Assembly (NCBI RefSeq): GCF_003385515.1
Contig: NZ_QNVT01000028.1
Coordinates: 29,500-93,499 of the forward strand
DNA: 64,000 nucleotides
From: Chryseobacterium pennae
GTDB taxonomy: Bacteria > Bacteroidota > Bacteroidia > Flavobacteriales > Weeksellaceae
Direction: 5' to 3'
This document shows positions 51,927 through 61,461 of the stretch, one piece after another. A model generated the notes under the pieces. That model was given only the letters and a program-made list of their open reading frames with translations. It ran no database searches and was not told the origin of the DNA. The number at the start of each line of letters is the position of its first letter. Position 1 is the first letter of the stretch. The translations under genes were made by a program, and so were the position numbers.

Positions 51927-54116
51927 TTGAAAAAATTTCCCTTCTACAAACAGCCGGATTACAAAGACTGCGGTCCAACTTGTTTAAGAATTGTAAGCAA
52001 GTTTTATGGAAAGGTAATCCCTTTACAACAGATTCGTACTCTTTCGGAAACTACAAGAGCTGGAAGTTCATTCATGGGACTCAGTAACGCAGCGGAGAAA
52101 ATAGGATATAGTTCGTTAGGGATTAAAATTGATTTTAATACATTAAAAGAACAAGTTCCGCTTCCTTGTATTGTACATTGGAATAAAGAGCATTTTGTTG
52201 TCATATACAATATTGATAAAAATGATACGGTGTACATTTCCGACCCAAGCTACGGATTAATAACATACTCAAAAGAAGAATTTATCAAACAATGGATCGG
52301 TGAAAATGCTAATGAAGAGACCGAAGAAGGAGTTGTGCTTGTTTTAGAGACAACACCAACATTTTATCAAAATGAATTTGATGAAGAAAGTAAAGTCAGT
52401 TTAAAATATCTCTCCAAATATTTTTTCAAATATAAACCACTGGCTTTTCAGCTTGCTATTGGCCTTCTTGCAGGAAGTATTCTTTCCCTTATTTTTCCGT
52501 TCCTTACTCAGAGTATAGTAGATGTGGGGATTCAAAATCAAGATCTTAATTTTATCTATCTTGTGTTATTGGCCCAAATAATGCTTTTTACAGGCAGAAC
52601 AGGTATAGAAGTCATAAGAAGCTGGATTTTACTTCACCTCTCTACCAGGATCAATATTTCTATTGTCTCCGATTTCTTTATTAAATTGATGAATCTTCCC
52701 ATTAGTTTCTTTGATACAAGATTGTCTGGAGATATTTTAGAGCGAATCAACGACCACAATCGTATAGAACAATTGATTACAAGTTCTTCTCTTAACACAT
52801 TGTTTTCTCTGATCAATCTCATCATATATAGTGTTGTACTGCTATTGTATGATCATCGTTTATTTTTGGTTTACATTGTTGGATCCATTTTATACATTAC
52901 TTGGATATCTTTTTTCTTAAAGAAAAGGAGAGAATTGGACTATAAAAGATTCTCTCAGCTTTCTCAGGAACAGAGTAAAGTAATTGAATTGATTAATGGT
53001 ATGCAGGAAATCAAAATGTATAATGCTGAAAAACAAAAACGATGGGGATGGGAATTTTTGCAGATCAAACTTTTCAAGATTAGACTTAAATCTCTTTCAT
53101 TAGAACAGTGGCAATCTGTTGGAGGAAATTTCATTAATACAACGAAGGATATTTTGATGAGCTTTCTTTCAGCAAAATTAGTTTTAAGTGGAAATCTAAC
53201 TTTAGGTATGATGCTTTCTGTACAGTATATAATCGGGCAGTTAAACGGTCCCCTATTGCAGATTTTTGATTTTATAAAACAGGCTCAGGATGCGCAAATT
53301 TGTATTGAAAGATTGGGCGAAATTCATAATAAAGAAGACGAAGAAAACAAAAATGAACAGTATGCTGAAGAAATTCCTTCTCAAGATATTGAAGTAAATA
53401 ATGTTTCTTTTCGTTATATGGGATCTGATCAGTTTGTTTTTGAAAACCTGAATATTACAATTCCTTATCAAAAAATTACTGCAATTGTGGGAGCAAGTGG
53501 AAGCGGAAAAACTACATTTTTAAAACTTTTAATGAAGTTTTATGAACCTAATATGGGAGAAATTAAATTGGGGAACACTACCCTAAAAAATATTTCTCCA
53601 CGTTCTTGGAGAAATATTTGCGGAGTTGTCATGCAGGATGGCTATGTATTTAATGATACGATTGCCAATAATGTTGCAGTAGGTGAAGACTATATTGATA
53701 AACAAAGACTAAAAAAAGCATTAGAAATTGCCAATATTAATGAATTTGTTGACAGTTTACCATTAAATTATAGTACTAAAATTGGAAATGAAGGTGTAGG
53801 AATTAGCGGGGGGCAAAAACAGAGGATTTTCATTGCAAGAGCTGTTTATAAATCCCCGGAATTTATATTTTTTGATGAAGCAACATCAGCATTAGATGCT
53901 AATAATGAAAAGATTATTATGGAAAATCTGGAACAGTTTTTTAGAGGTAAAACAGCCATTGTTATTGCACATCGTTTATCTACCGTAAAAAACGCAGATA
54001 AAATTATTGTGCTAGATAAAGGTAAGGTCGTTGAAGAAGGTAATCATCGAGAATTGGTTGCCAAGAAGGGCGAATACTACCGTTTGGTTAAAAATCAACT
54101 GGAACTTGGAAATTAA
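51927..54116 (+). CDS. C39-peptidase ABC exporter (first copy)
   Basis: The 729-residue protein starts at TTG. The N-terminal C39 peptidase domain has the catalytic Cys in DCGPTCLRIVSK (Cys14), the His in VHWNKEHFVV and the Asp in ISDPSYGL; these enzymes cut leaders after double glycine. Six membrane helices (about residues 165-430) and an ATPase domain follow, with GASGSGKTT, ISGGQKQR, FIFFDEATSALD and IAHRLS. It should cleave and export the RiPP precursors of this locus. A close copy lies at 56207. Confidence 0.93.
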   Translation: MKKFPFYKQPDYKDCGPTCLRIVSKFYGKVIPLQQIRTLSETTRAGSSFMGLSNAAEKIGYSSLGIKIDFNTLKEQVPLPCIVHWNKEHFVVIYNIDKNDTVYISDPSYGLITYSKEEFIKQWIGENANEETEEGVVLVLETTPTFYQNEFDEESKVSLKYLSKYFFKYKPLAFQLAIGLLAGSILSLIFPFLTQSIVDVGIQNQDLNFIYLVLLAQIMLFTGRTGIEVIRSWILLHLSTRINISIVSDFFIKLMNLPISFFDTRLSGDILERINDHNRIEQLITSSSLNTLFSLINLIIYSVVLLLYDHRLFLVYIVGSILYITWISFFLKKRRELDYKRFSQLSQEQSKVIELINGMQEIKMYNAEKQKRWGWEFLQIKLFKIRLKSLSLEQWQSVGGNFINTTKDILMSFLSAKLVLSGNLTLGMMLSVQYIIGQLNGPLLQIFDFIKQAQDAQICIERLGEIHNKEDEENKNEQYAEEIPSQDIEVNNVSFRYMGSDQFVFENLNITIPYQKITAIVGASGSGKTTFLKLLMKFYEPNMGEIKLGNTTLKNISPRSWRNICGVVMQDGYVFNDTIANNVAVGEDYIDKQRLKKALEIANINEFVDSLPLNYSTKIGNEGVGISGGQKQRIFIARAVYKSPEFIFFDEATSALDANNEKIIMENLEQFFRGKTAIVIAHRLSTVKNADKIIVLDKGKVVEEGNHRELVAKKGEYYRLVKNQLELGN

Positions 54117-54123
54117 GAGACAG

Positions 54124-55293
54124 TTATTCAATGGATTCTTCGAACTTATTAGTAATCTTATATGTTCTATCTTTTACCACAATATCATAATTCCCCTTAT
54201 CTAAAATAAGATATCTTGAGTCTTTTACACTATGTAATTCTATAATATCCGCAGGCACACCTTTATTTTCAAATTCTCCCTTTCTATATGCAAAAATTAA
54301 GGATGGATAATTTTTAATTTTAGATTTTGGTATTTCATAAAATTTGCGACTTTTATTAAGCATCCAATTAGGCCTCGCTTGAATGTATCTTGTAATTGGA
54401 TGTATAATTTTTATATCTGTAAAAGGCTCCTTTTGAATTCTTTTGAATAACATTTTATCTTCGTCTAATAAAACAACAGGATAATTCCCGTTTATGGAAC
54501 TTAATAATGGATCATTCAGTTCAGAGTCACTTCTTTCAGAAAACTGCGTTTGATCAATTGTAAGTGGGTTGATCTTTGTTAGATCAGAAAGTCTTCCTGC
54601 CATTGTTTTTTCCCAAGTCTGGTGTTTTCCTTCATATGCATGCTCATATCCACAGTAAATAAAATATTTTCCATTTTTATTTTTCTGCATAAATTTATAG
54701 ATATTCTCTGCTTGTTCTATCTCTCTTTCTTTTCCATTTTTTCCTGATTCTGCCTCATATTTAAATAGAGTAAAGCCTAAATCCAAAGCAGTTTTAATGA
54801 AATTACCAAATTGTGGTTCGGAAGTATAAAAACCACTTTGTGTTGTTGGAAATTTTCTAATATTTATTGAATCATCACCTAAAGCCTCAATACCCAAATA
54901 ACGATAGCCATTTTCATAAAGTTTCTTTAATAGAGATGTTGCAAATGTTCTATGACTTGCATAATGGTGTGCTTCGTTAATAATCAATATTTCTTCTTTT
55001 TTTGATTTATTTAAGATATAATCTTTAGCATTTTCAATTTTATGTTTTACTAATTTTAAACTGTAATCTTTAGATATTTTTTTTTCTTTTCTCCCAAGTT
55101 TATCCCAAGTTTGTAATCCCTTAAAATAATAATTTGATATAGAATAGTTCATTGCTCCAATTTGATACTTATAAGAATCGTCTCCACTTTTATCATTATT
55201 GATTTCCTTTTCAATATCATTTGAAAATTTGTAAAGATTTTGTGCTTTTAAGCTCAAAGAAAAAATTAAAAATAAAAAAAAAGTTGTTTTCAT
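54124..55293 (-). CDS. Secreted erythromycin-esterase/ChaN-fold-like protein of unknown function
   Basis: I choose the start at 55293 (MKTTFFLFLIFSLSLKAQ), a clean signal peptide; the frame can be extended to 55374. The protein has about 389 residues. The segment ILIINEAHHYASHRTFATSLLKKLYENGYRYLGIEAL resembles the E-x-H-H metal or active-site region of EreA/ChaN-type folds, and a later GYEHAYE adds another His. It is convergent with the first ABC exporter and lies between the two exporter copies. A role in peptide processing or self-protection is possible but not supported beyond location. Confidence 0.68.
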   Translation of the reverse strand: MKTTFFLFLIFSLSLKAQNLYKFSNDIEKEINNDKSGDDSYKYQIGAMNYSISNYYFKGLQTWDKLGRKEKKISKDYSLKLVKHKIENAKDYILNKSKKEEILIINEAHHYASHRTFATSLLKKLYENGYRYLGIEALGDDSINIRKFPTTQSGFYTSEPQFGNFIKTALDLGFTLFKYEAESGKNGKEREIEQAENIYKFMQKNKNGKYFIYCGYEHAYEGKHQTWEKTMAGRLSDLTKINPLTIDQTQFSERSDSELNDPLLSSINGNYPVVLLDEDKMLFKRIQKEPFTDIKIIHPITRYIQARPNWMLNKSRKFYEIPKSKIKNYPSLIFAYRKGEFENKGVPADIIELHSVKDSRYLILDKGNYDIVVKDRTYKITNKFEESIE

Positions 55294-55962
55294 AAGTTTG
55301 TATTTAATTAGCTGAGTATAACGGAAAATATTATTCGCAAAGAGCATGATACAGAAGCAAGCTCCTTCCATCAACCATAAGTATTAATCATCTTTTCCTG
55401 TTTTCATAAAACTGTTTTTTGACACAGTTCATTCGAGCATAATTTCTGTAATTAGCTGTACGAATTTGTGCCATCTTTTTCAATACTAAAGATAGAAAAA
55501 ATAGCTCTCATATTTTTATTTGTTATCTGGTTTCAAGTTATGATTGAGGCTAGTTCACGAAAAGCAAAAAAACTAATTAGAGGATATCTATCAAATTTAT
55601 TTAGCTTGATAGATAAAACTTCACCCTTTGTTTAATTTGCGGAATAAATTATCTTTATCTGGTACTGATCAGATGAGGACAATCATCTTATTTGGACTCT
55701 CAATTATGGTAATCAACTCAAAGATTTTTTTTGCATTGGGTTGATTACTTTATCAACAGGTTGGCAAAAAACAAAAAATTCTGTTCATAGAAATTATCTT
55801 CTATTGCTGTTGAATTAAGGTATAATACTGAATAATCATTCACAATGACATTTAAAAAGAGAATTGGAACTCCACTTTCTATCAATTTAAATAAATTGAA
55901 AAGTCAGCAGATTCAACAACTAAAGAATCGCAATATATATCTGAAATCAAGCATTTTAACTA
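55294..55962. other. Intergenic region without a recognised gene
   Basis: This AT-rich stretch of about 670 bp lies between the divergent esterase-like gene and the second exporter operon. Apart from a weak hairpin (GTAATCAAC and GTTGATTAC around 55710-55750) I see no coding sequence or named element in it. Confidence 0.5.
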
Positions 55963-56006
55963 TTCTAAATTTATAAATTTAGGTACCTAAATTCATGAAT
56001 TTATGG
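55963..56006. promoter_or_regulatory. Tandem 22-bp palindromic operators upstream of the second exporter
   Basis: Unit A (55963-55984, core TAAATTTATAAATTTA) and unit B (55985-56006, core TAAATTCATGAATTTA) abut exactly. Unit B ends 33 nt before the -7 box, as at the grasp-with-spasm promoter. This places the second exporter in the same regulon. Confidence 0.86.
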
Positions 56007-56015
56007 ATCAATATA

Positions 56016-56047
56016 TTGTAAAACTTCTTCAAATTGTTGCATCTTTG
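56016..56047 (+). promoter_or_regulatory. Promoter of the second exporter operon
   Basis: TTG at 56016-56018 and CATCTTTG at 56040-56047 are separated by 21 nt. The box and spacer copy the grasp-with-spasm promoter, including GCATCTTTG. Confidence 0.65.
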
Positions 56048-56131
56048 CTTCAGGTGAAGATACAAGTTTATTTTTTTTGCATATGTACAATACAAAAATC
56101 TAAAATATAAATTGCTGATCAGCAAAACCCC

Positions 56132-56206
56132 ATGCCAGGTGGCTATAATTCATATACGGAAGAATGGAGAACTTATCCTCTTAAAGAGAAATTAAAACAT
56201 AATTAA
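56132..56206 (+). CDS. 24-residue leader ORF immediately before the second exporter
   Basis: The frame reads MPGGYNSYTEEWRTYPLKEK plus LKHN and its stop is directly followed by the TTG start of the exporter, with no gap. It is the only frame in the mRNA leader. It could be a translational-coupling peptide that allows use of the weak TTG start, or the remnant of a precursor (note PGG at its start). Confidence 0.4.
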   Translation: MPGGYNSYTEEWRTYPLKEKLKHN

Positions 56207-58402
56207 TTGAAAAAAAAGTTTCCTTTTTATAAGCAGCCTGATTCCAAGGATTGCGGTCCCACATGTCTTCGTATCGTAAGCAAACATTATGGAAAAAGCA
56301 TTTCCTTACAGCAAATCCGTAACCTCTCTGAGACTACAAGAGAAGGCAGCAGCTTATTAGGTTTAAGCGATGCGGCGGAAGACTTAGGTTTTCGCTCATT
56401 AGGTGTTCAAATTGATTTTGAAACCCTTGCAGAAGAAGTTTCTTTCCCATGCATTGTTCATTGGAACAAAAACCATTTTGTAGTCGTTTATAAAATTGAT
56501 AAAAATAACAAAGTATATATTTCAGATCCAAGTTACGGGCTGATCACCTATTCAAGAGATGAATTCATCAAACTATGGATCGGCGAAAATGCCAATGAAA
56601 AAACAGAAGAAGGGATTGTTCTTATTTTAGAAACTACTCCTGCGTTTTTTCAAACTGAATTTGATGATAAAGAAAGTAAGGCTAGTTTTACTTTCCTTTC
56701 AAAATATTTATTAAAGTATAAATCGTTGGTCGCTCAATTAGCGGTCGGACTTTTAGCGGGAAGTTTATTATCATTAATTTTCCCCTTTCTTACCCAAAGT
56801 ATCGTCGATGTCGGGATACAAAATCAGGATTTAAATTTCATCTATGTTGTCTTACTCGCCCAAGTCATGCTTTTTTTAGGCAGAATGGGTATTGAAGTCA
56901 TACGAAGCTGGATCCTGCTCCACCTTTCTGCGAGAATTAATATTTCAATTATTTCGGATTTCTTTATCAAATTAATGAAGCTTCCCATAAGTTTCTTCGA
57001 TACAAGAATGACAGGAGATATTATGCAGCGTATCAATGATCACCATAGAATAGAACAGCTTTTGACAAGTTCATCTCTAAACACCCTATTCTCATTGGTG
57101 AATCTTGTTATTTTCAGTATTGTTCTTTTATTTTATGATTACAGACTGTTTGTCGTTTATTTAATAGGTGCTGTTTTATATATAGGATGGATCACTTTCT
57201 TCCTTAATAAAAGAAAAGAATTAGATTATAAAAGATTCTCACAGGTTTCTCAGGAACAAAGTAAAGTGATCGAGCTTATCAACGGGATGCAGGAAATAAA
57301 AATGCATAACGCCGAAAAGCAAAAACGCTGGGACTGGGAGTTTTTACAGGTTAAATTATTTAAGATTAGAATTAAATCTTTATCCTTAGAACAATGGCAA
57401 TCGGTAGGCGGAAATTTCATTAATCAAATGAAAGATATTCTGGTAAGTTTTCTTTCTGCTAAATTGGTTTTGGAAGGAAATCTAACCTTGGGAATGATGC
57501 TTTCCGTTCAGTATATTATCGGGCAGCTTAACAGTCCGCTTTTACAGCTTATTGATTTTATTAAACAATTTCAGGATGCTAAGATATCACTTGAAAGGCT
57601 AGGTGAAATCCACGATAAAGACGATGAAGAAAATAAAGAAGAACAATACGTTGCCGAAATTCCACAAAAAGATATAGAAATTACAGATATGTCGTTCAGA
57701 TATATTGGTTCTGATGCTTTTGTTTTTGAACATTTAAACTTAACTATTCCATATCAAAAAACAACAGCAATTGTTGGAGCCAGCGGAAGTGGGAAAACCA
57801 CGCTTTTAAAACTATTAATGAAGTTTTATGAACCAACTGAAGGCGACATTAAAATTGGAAACACAAAATTAAAGAATGTTTCTCCAAGATTTTGGAGAGA
57901 TCAGTGTGGTGTGGTAATGCAGGAAGGATATGTTTTTAATGATACTATTGCCAATAATATTGGTGTGGGCGAAGATTATATCGATAAACAAAAATTAAGA
58001 AAAGCCGTAGAAATTGCCAATATTAAAGACTTTATCGAAGGTTTACCATTAAGCTACAATACCAAGATCGGAAATGAAGGTCTAGGAGTAAGTGGTGGTC
58101 AGAAACAAAGGCTTTTTATCGCAAGAGCTGTTTATAAATCTCCGGAATATATTTTCTTTGATGAAGCAACATCAGCCTTAGATGCCAACAATGAAAAGAT
58201 CATTATGGAAAATCTGGAACAATTCTTTAAGGGAAAAACTGCCATTGTTATTGCTCACAGACTTTCAACCGTAAAACATGCAGATAAAATTATCGTTTTA
58301 GACAAAGGAAATGTAGTGGAAGAAGGAAGTCATGCAGAATTAGTGGCATTAAGAGGTGAATATTACAGACTTGTAAAAAATCAATTAGAACTTGGAAACT
58401 AA
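56207..58402 (+). CDS. C39-peptidase ABC exporter (second copy)
   Basis: The 731-residue protein starts at TTG and is a near duplicate of the 51927-54116 product: DCGPTCLRIVSK, HWNKNHFVVVY and ISDPSYGL in the C39 domain, six membrane helices, and GASGSGKTT, VSGGQKQR, YIFFDEATSALD and IAHRLS in the ATPase. Differences are scattered conservative changes, so both copies appear functional. It is followed, with an 11-base overlap, by an HlyD-type adaptor, which the first copy lacks. It exports and trims GG-type peptides. Confidence 0.93.
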   Translation: MKKKFPFYKQPDSKDCGPTCLRIVSKHYGKSISLQQIRNLSETTREGSSLLGLSDAAEDLGFRSLGVQIDFETLAEEVSFPCIVHWNKNHFVVVYKIDKNNKVYISDPSYGLITYSRDEFIKLWIGENANEKTEEGIVLILETTPAFFQTEFDDKESKASFTFLSKYLLKYKSLVAQLAVGLLAGSLLSLIFPFLTQSIVDVGIQNQDLNFIYVVLLAQVMLFLGRMGIEVIRSWILLHLSARINISIISDFFIKLMKLPISFFDTRMTGDIMQRINDHHRIEQLLTSSSLNTLFSLVNLVIFSIVLLFYDYRLFVVYLIGAVLYIGWITFFLNKRKELDYKRFSQVSQEQSKVIELINGMQEIKMHNAEKQKRWDWEFLQVKLFKIRIKSLSLEQWQSVGGNFINQMKDILVSFLSAKLVLEGNLTLGMMLSVQYIIGQLNSPLLQLIDFIKQFQDAKISLERLGEIHDKDDEENKEEQYVAEIPQKDIEITDMSFRYIGSDAFVFEHLNLTIPYQKTTAIVGASGSGKTTLLKLLMKFYEPTEGDIKIGNTKLKNVSPRFWRDQCGVVMQEGYVFNDTIANNIGVGEDYIDKQKLRKAVEIANIKDFIEGLPLSYNTKIGNEGLGVSGGQKQRLFIARAVYKSPEYIFFDEATSALDANNEKIIMENLEQFFKGKTAIVIAHRLSTVKHADKIIVLDKGNVVEEGSHAELVALRGEYYRLVKNQLELGN

Positions 58403-59696
58403 CAAAGATATTTTAGACAATATAGAATTACGTTCTGAAAGTGTTCAGGACATTCTTACACAACCACCCCACTGGATGATCCGTTGGGGTAACACTATTA
58501 TTTTTATTATACTTCTTCTTATTTTAGGAATGAGTTATATAATAAAATATCCAGAATTTATCCCGGCACCTATTGTTGTTACTTCACAAAATCCTCCGGA
58601 AAAACTGGAGGCAAGAATCAGTTCCAAAATTGAAAAAATATTCATTAAAGACCATCAGGAAGTTAAAAAAAATCAGGTCTTGATGGTCATGCAGTCCGCA
58701 GCCAATTATAAAGATATTTTGGAGCTTAAAAAGCTGGTTGATTCTATTTCTCCCAATCAGTTGCGTTCATTCCCGGTTCAGCAGAGTTCTCATTTTAAAT
58801 TGGGTGAATTACAAGGTGATTATAATAATTTTGCTAAAGCTTTTCAGGATGAGGAGCTTTTTACAAGATTACAGCCTTACGCCCCTGAAAGTTTAGCTGC
58901 CAACCAAAGTCTTTCTGAATATAGAATGAGAATCTTAACAATGAAACAGCAGAAAAGCCTAGAGCAGGCAAAGTATGAGATTACCAAGAAAAGCTATCAG
59001 CGGTCACAGGAATTATTCAATCAAGGAGTCATTGCCGCAATGGAGCTTGAAAATGAAAAAATTAAATACCTGCAGGCTCAACAGAATTTAGAAAATATTA
59101 ATATTTCATTATCCCAAATGGAAGAAAGTATTTCTAATCTCAACAGAACAAAAAGCGGGACTGTCATTAATACAGAAAAAGATAAAATCACCTATTCTTC
59201 ACAAACATTACAGTTATTTGAGCAATTAAGAAAATCTCTCAAACAATGGGAGCAAAATTATCTTGTTATTTCATCCACAGACGGCGTAGCTAGTTTTCAG
59301 CAGTTTTTTGGCGAAAATCAGTTCATAAAGGCGGGTGATCCTATCTTATCCATTCTACCAAAGGATAAAGAAGCATTGGTTGGGAGGATGCAGGTTCCTG
59401 CAATTAACTCCGGTAAGATTACCAAAGGGGAAAAAGTGTTGATTAAGCTGGATAATTACCGTTTTCAGGAATATGGTATCGTAGAAGGAAGGGTTCAGAA
59501 TATTTCACTTTCTCCTGATGAAAAAGGAAATTATTACGTAGATGTCATTCTTCCAAAGGGGTTAAAAACTAGTTATAATAAAAAATTAGTTTTTGATAAA
59601 GAGCTTAGAGGAAATGCCGAAATTGTAACTCAGGATTTAAGACTTATTGAGAGGTTTTTCTATCAAATCAGGAAATTATTGGGATATCAAAGTTAA
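58392..59696 (+). CDS. HlyD-family membrane-fusion adaptor
   Basis: The 434-residue protein starts at TTG inside the exporter gene. It has one N-terminal membrane helix (about residues 32-52, IIFIILLLILGMSYI) and a beta-barrel/lipoyl start (SSKIEKIFIKDHQEVKKNQVLMVM). A long coiled-coil hairpin (about 160-260) and a closing barrel (GRMQVPAINSGKITKGEKVLIKLDNY) follow. HlyD proteins link an inner-membrane ABC exporter to the outer membrane in type I secretion. It completes the peptide export system with the upstream C39 ABC transporter. Confidence 0.92.
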   Translation: METNKDILDNIELRSESVQDILTQPPHWMIRWGNTIIFIILLLILGMSYIIKYPEFIPAPIVVTSQNPPEKLEARISSKIEKIFIKDHQEVKKNQVLMVMQSAANYKDILELKKLVDSISPNQLRSFPVQQSSHFKLGELQGDYNNFAKAFQDEELFTRLQPYAPESLAANQSLSEYRMRILTMKQQKSLEQAKYEITKKSYQRSQELFNQGVIAAMELENEKIKYLQAQQNLENINISLSQMEESISNLNRTKSGTVINTEKDKITYSSQTLQLFEQLRKSLKQWEQNYLVISSTDGVASFQQFFGENQFIKAGDPILSILPKDKEALVGRMQVPAINSGKITKGEKVLIKLDNYRFQEYGIVEGRVQNISLSPDEKGNYYVDVILPKGLKTSYNKKLVFDKELRGNAEIVTQDLRLIERFFYQIRKLLGYQS

Positions 59697-59791
59697 ATTA
59701 TAAACTGTCGTCAAATTCTTAAACAATATCTATAGAGAATTTCCCATTAATATTTTTCTTTGTGTTCTATTTTTTTAGTATTATTTAGCAA

Positions 59792-61024
59792 TTACAAAGA
59801 GTTTAAGAGTTCATTTAAGCCATATTGATTGAATAGCAGCTTTCCTATTTCAAGTCTGGACCAGCCTTCTTTCAGTTTATAAGTAAATGACAGTTCATTA
59901 TTTTTCACAAAACATTCTAAATTCAGCAACAAAACATTTTTATTTTCTGTTAAATGATGTTCGATTAGATTTAAATGTGTGGAAAAAATGAACAGAGAAT
60001 TTTTAAATTTAGTTAAACCATTCACCGTATTTACAGTAATTTGTGCTGCATCATTGATGTTAGTTCCGCTGAATATTTCATCAAAAACAACGAAACAGTT
60101 TTTAGATTTTAATTCTAATAAAACATTCTTTACATTCATAATTTCCTGAGCAAAGTGACTATAACCTTCTTTGAGATTATCGTTAACGGAAAAATGCAGG
60201 AAAATACTGTCATAAAAAGGGATATTACAGTATTCGGCCGGAATGGCAATTCCCAGATGAGCAAGTAGAACAATAATACTAACTGACTTCATTGTGGTAG
60301 ATTTCCCGGACATATTAGCTCCTGTAAAAACAATTATGTTTTTATTATTTACATCTAATGTATTTTTAACACCGTTTGTAAGATCTAAATGGTAGAAATT
60401 TTTAATTGTAAATGTATTTTCAGAATTAAATTGAGGAAATACCAAATTGTTTAACTTAATCCCTTTAGCAATGCTGGAATATACATCAAACATATAGAAG
60501 AAATTCCAGAATAAGTCAAAATTTTCCGCCTCAATTTCGGGTGTAATTTTGACAAGAATATTCTTTCTTTGCTTAAAATCAAGCTCTTTACCATAAAACT
60601 CATCGATGGGCAATGAGTCGATGAATACAATCATTTTTTCAATTTCATATGAATATTCTAAGCAAGTTTCTTTCTTTTTGAAATTTTTCAATAACAATCC
60701 AAAATGATAAAAGAAGTCTATTAACAACGAAATATTAGTATTTATTTCTTTAAAATACTCACGGTATTTAATACTTACGAAGTAATTATATTGGCTGACA
60801 TCAATTTCATCTAAAAATTTTTGAATTGCAGAAATTCTATTTTCCTTGATTTCATAACTATTAATAATCTGAAAATTATCCAAGAATAGTTTCAGTTTTT
60901 GTTGGACATAAAGTGTCTGTTTTTTGTTAAAGGATTTTTGGTTGAAAAATGATATTAAATATTGCTTAGATTTTCTTGTCTGAGTGAAATTAAAATGGGC
61001 TATTATTTCAGAAATGTTTTCCAT
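59792..61024 (-). CDS. Short MutS-family ATPase (MutS domain V type)
   Basis: The 410-residue protein has a helical N-terminal region (lever/clamp-like, about 200 residues) and the MutS ATPase core. This core includes Walker A TGANMSGKSTTMKS near residue 240, FSVNDNLKEGYSHFAQEI, Walker B VVFDEIFSGTN and FSTHLNLIEHH. The mismatch-binding domain is absent. Truncated MutS-like ATPases of this kind are common in Bacteroidota; their role is unclear and not necessarily mismatch repair. It is convergent with the exporter operon. Confidence 0.87.
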   Translation of the reverse strand: MENISEIIAHFNFTQTRKSKQYLISFFNQKSFNKKQTLYVQQKLKLFLDNFQIINSYEIKENRISAIQKFLDEIDVSQYNYFVSIKYREYFKEINTNISLLIDFFYHFGLLLKNFKKKETCLEYSYEIEKMIVFIDSLPIDEFYGKELDFKQRKNILVKITPEIEAENFDLFWNFFYMFDVYSSIAKGIKLNNLVFPQFNSENTFTIKNFYHLDLTNGVKNTLDVNNKNIIVFTGANMSGKSTTMKSVSIIVLLAHLGIAIPAEYCNIPFYDSIFLHFSVNDNLKEGYSHFAQEIMNVKNVLLELKSKNCFVVFDEIFSGTNINDAAQITVNTVNGLTKFKNSLFIFSTHLNLIEHHLTENKNVLLLNLECFVKNNELSFTYKLKEGWSRLEIGKLLFNQYGLNELLNSL

Positions 61025-61461
61025 GATTCATTTATGTTGAAATTTATATACGTAAAACTATGTATTTAAACCTCAAGCATGTTTTAAAAAAAACCTAAAA
61101 TTATCGGGAGACATTATTTTTTTGTAATTTTTATAAGTATTTTTCTGTTTTTTAATCTTATTGGCTGAACCAAACGGTTCTTTTATGAAAATTCATCTAT
61201 AAATTAGGTCTAGAAGCCATTTGTTACTCAACCTTTGCTACGAATTTTATCAATATATGTAAATAAAACTTCTTGCATAAAACTTTTCAGGTCTTTATCA
61301 ATATTATAAAAGCTTAAAAGTCAGATTTCTTTTACATAATTAACTAATTCATCTGCCATATCGAAGACCAATAATTTTTTAATTACTTACGGTTTTATAC
61401 TTTTTCTTTATTTTTATTATACGAATAAACATTAATTTGTATATCATAAAGATCAGGATCC
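61025..61461. other. Intergenic region without a recognised gene
   Basis: This AT-rich gap lies between the divergent MutS-like and NUMOD4-like genes. I see no credible coding frame, RNA or long inverted repeat. Promoters for both genes must lie here, but no box is convincing. Confidence 0.5.
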
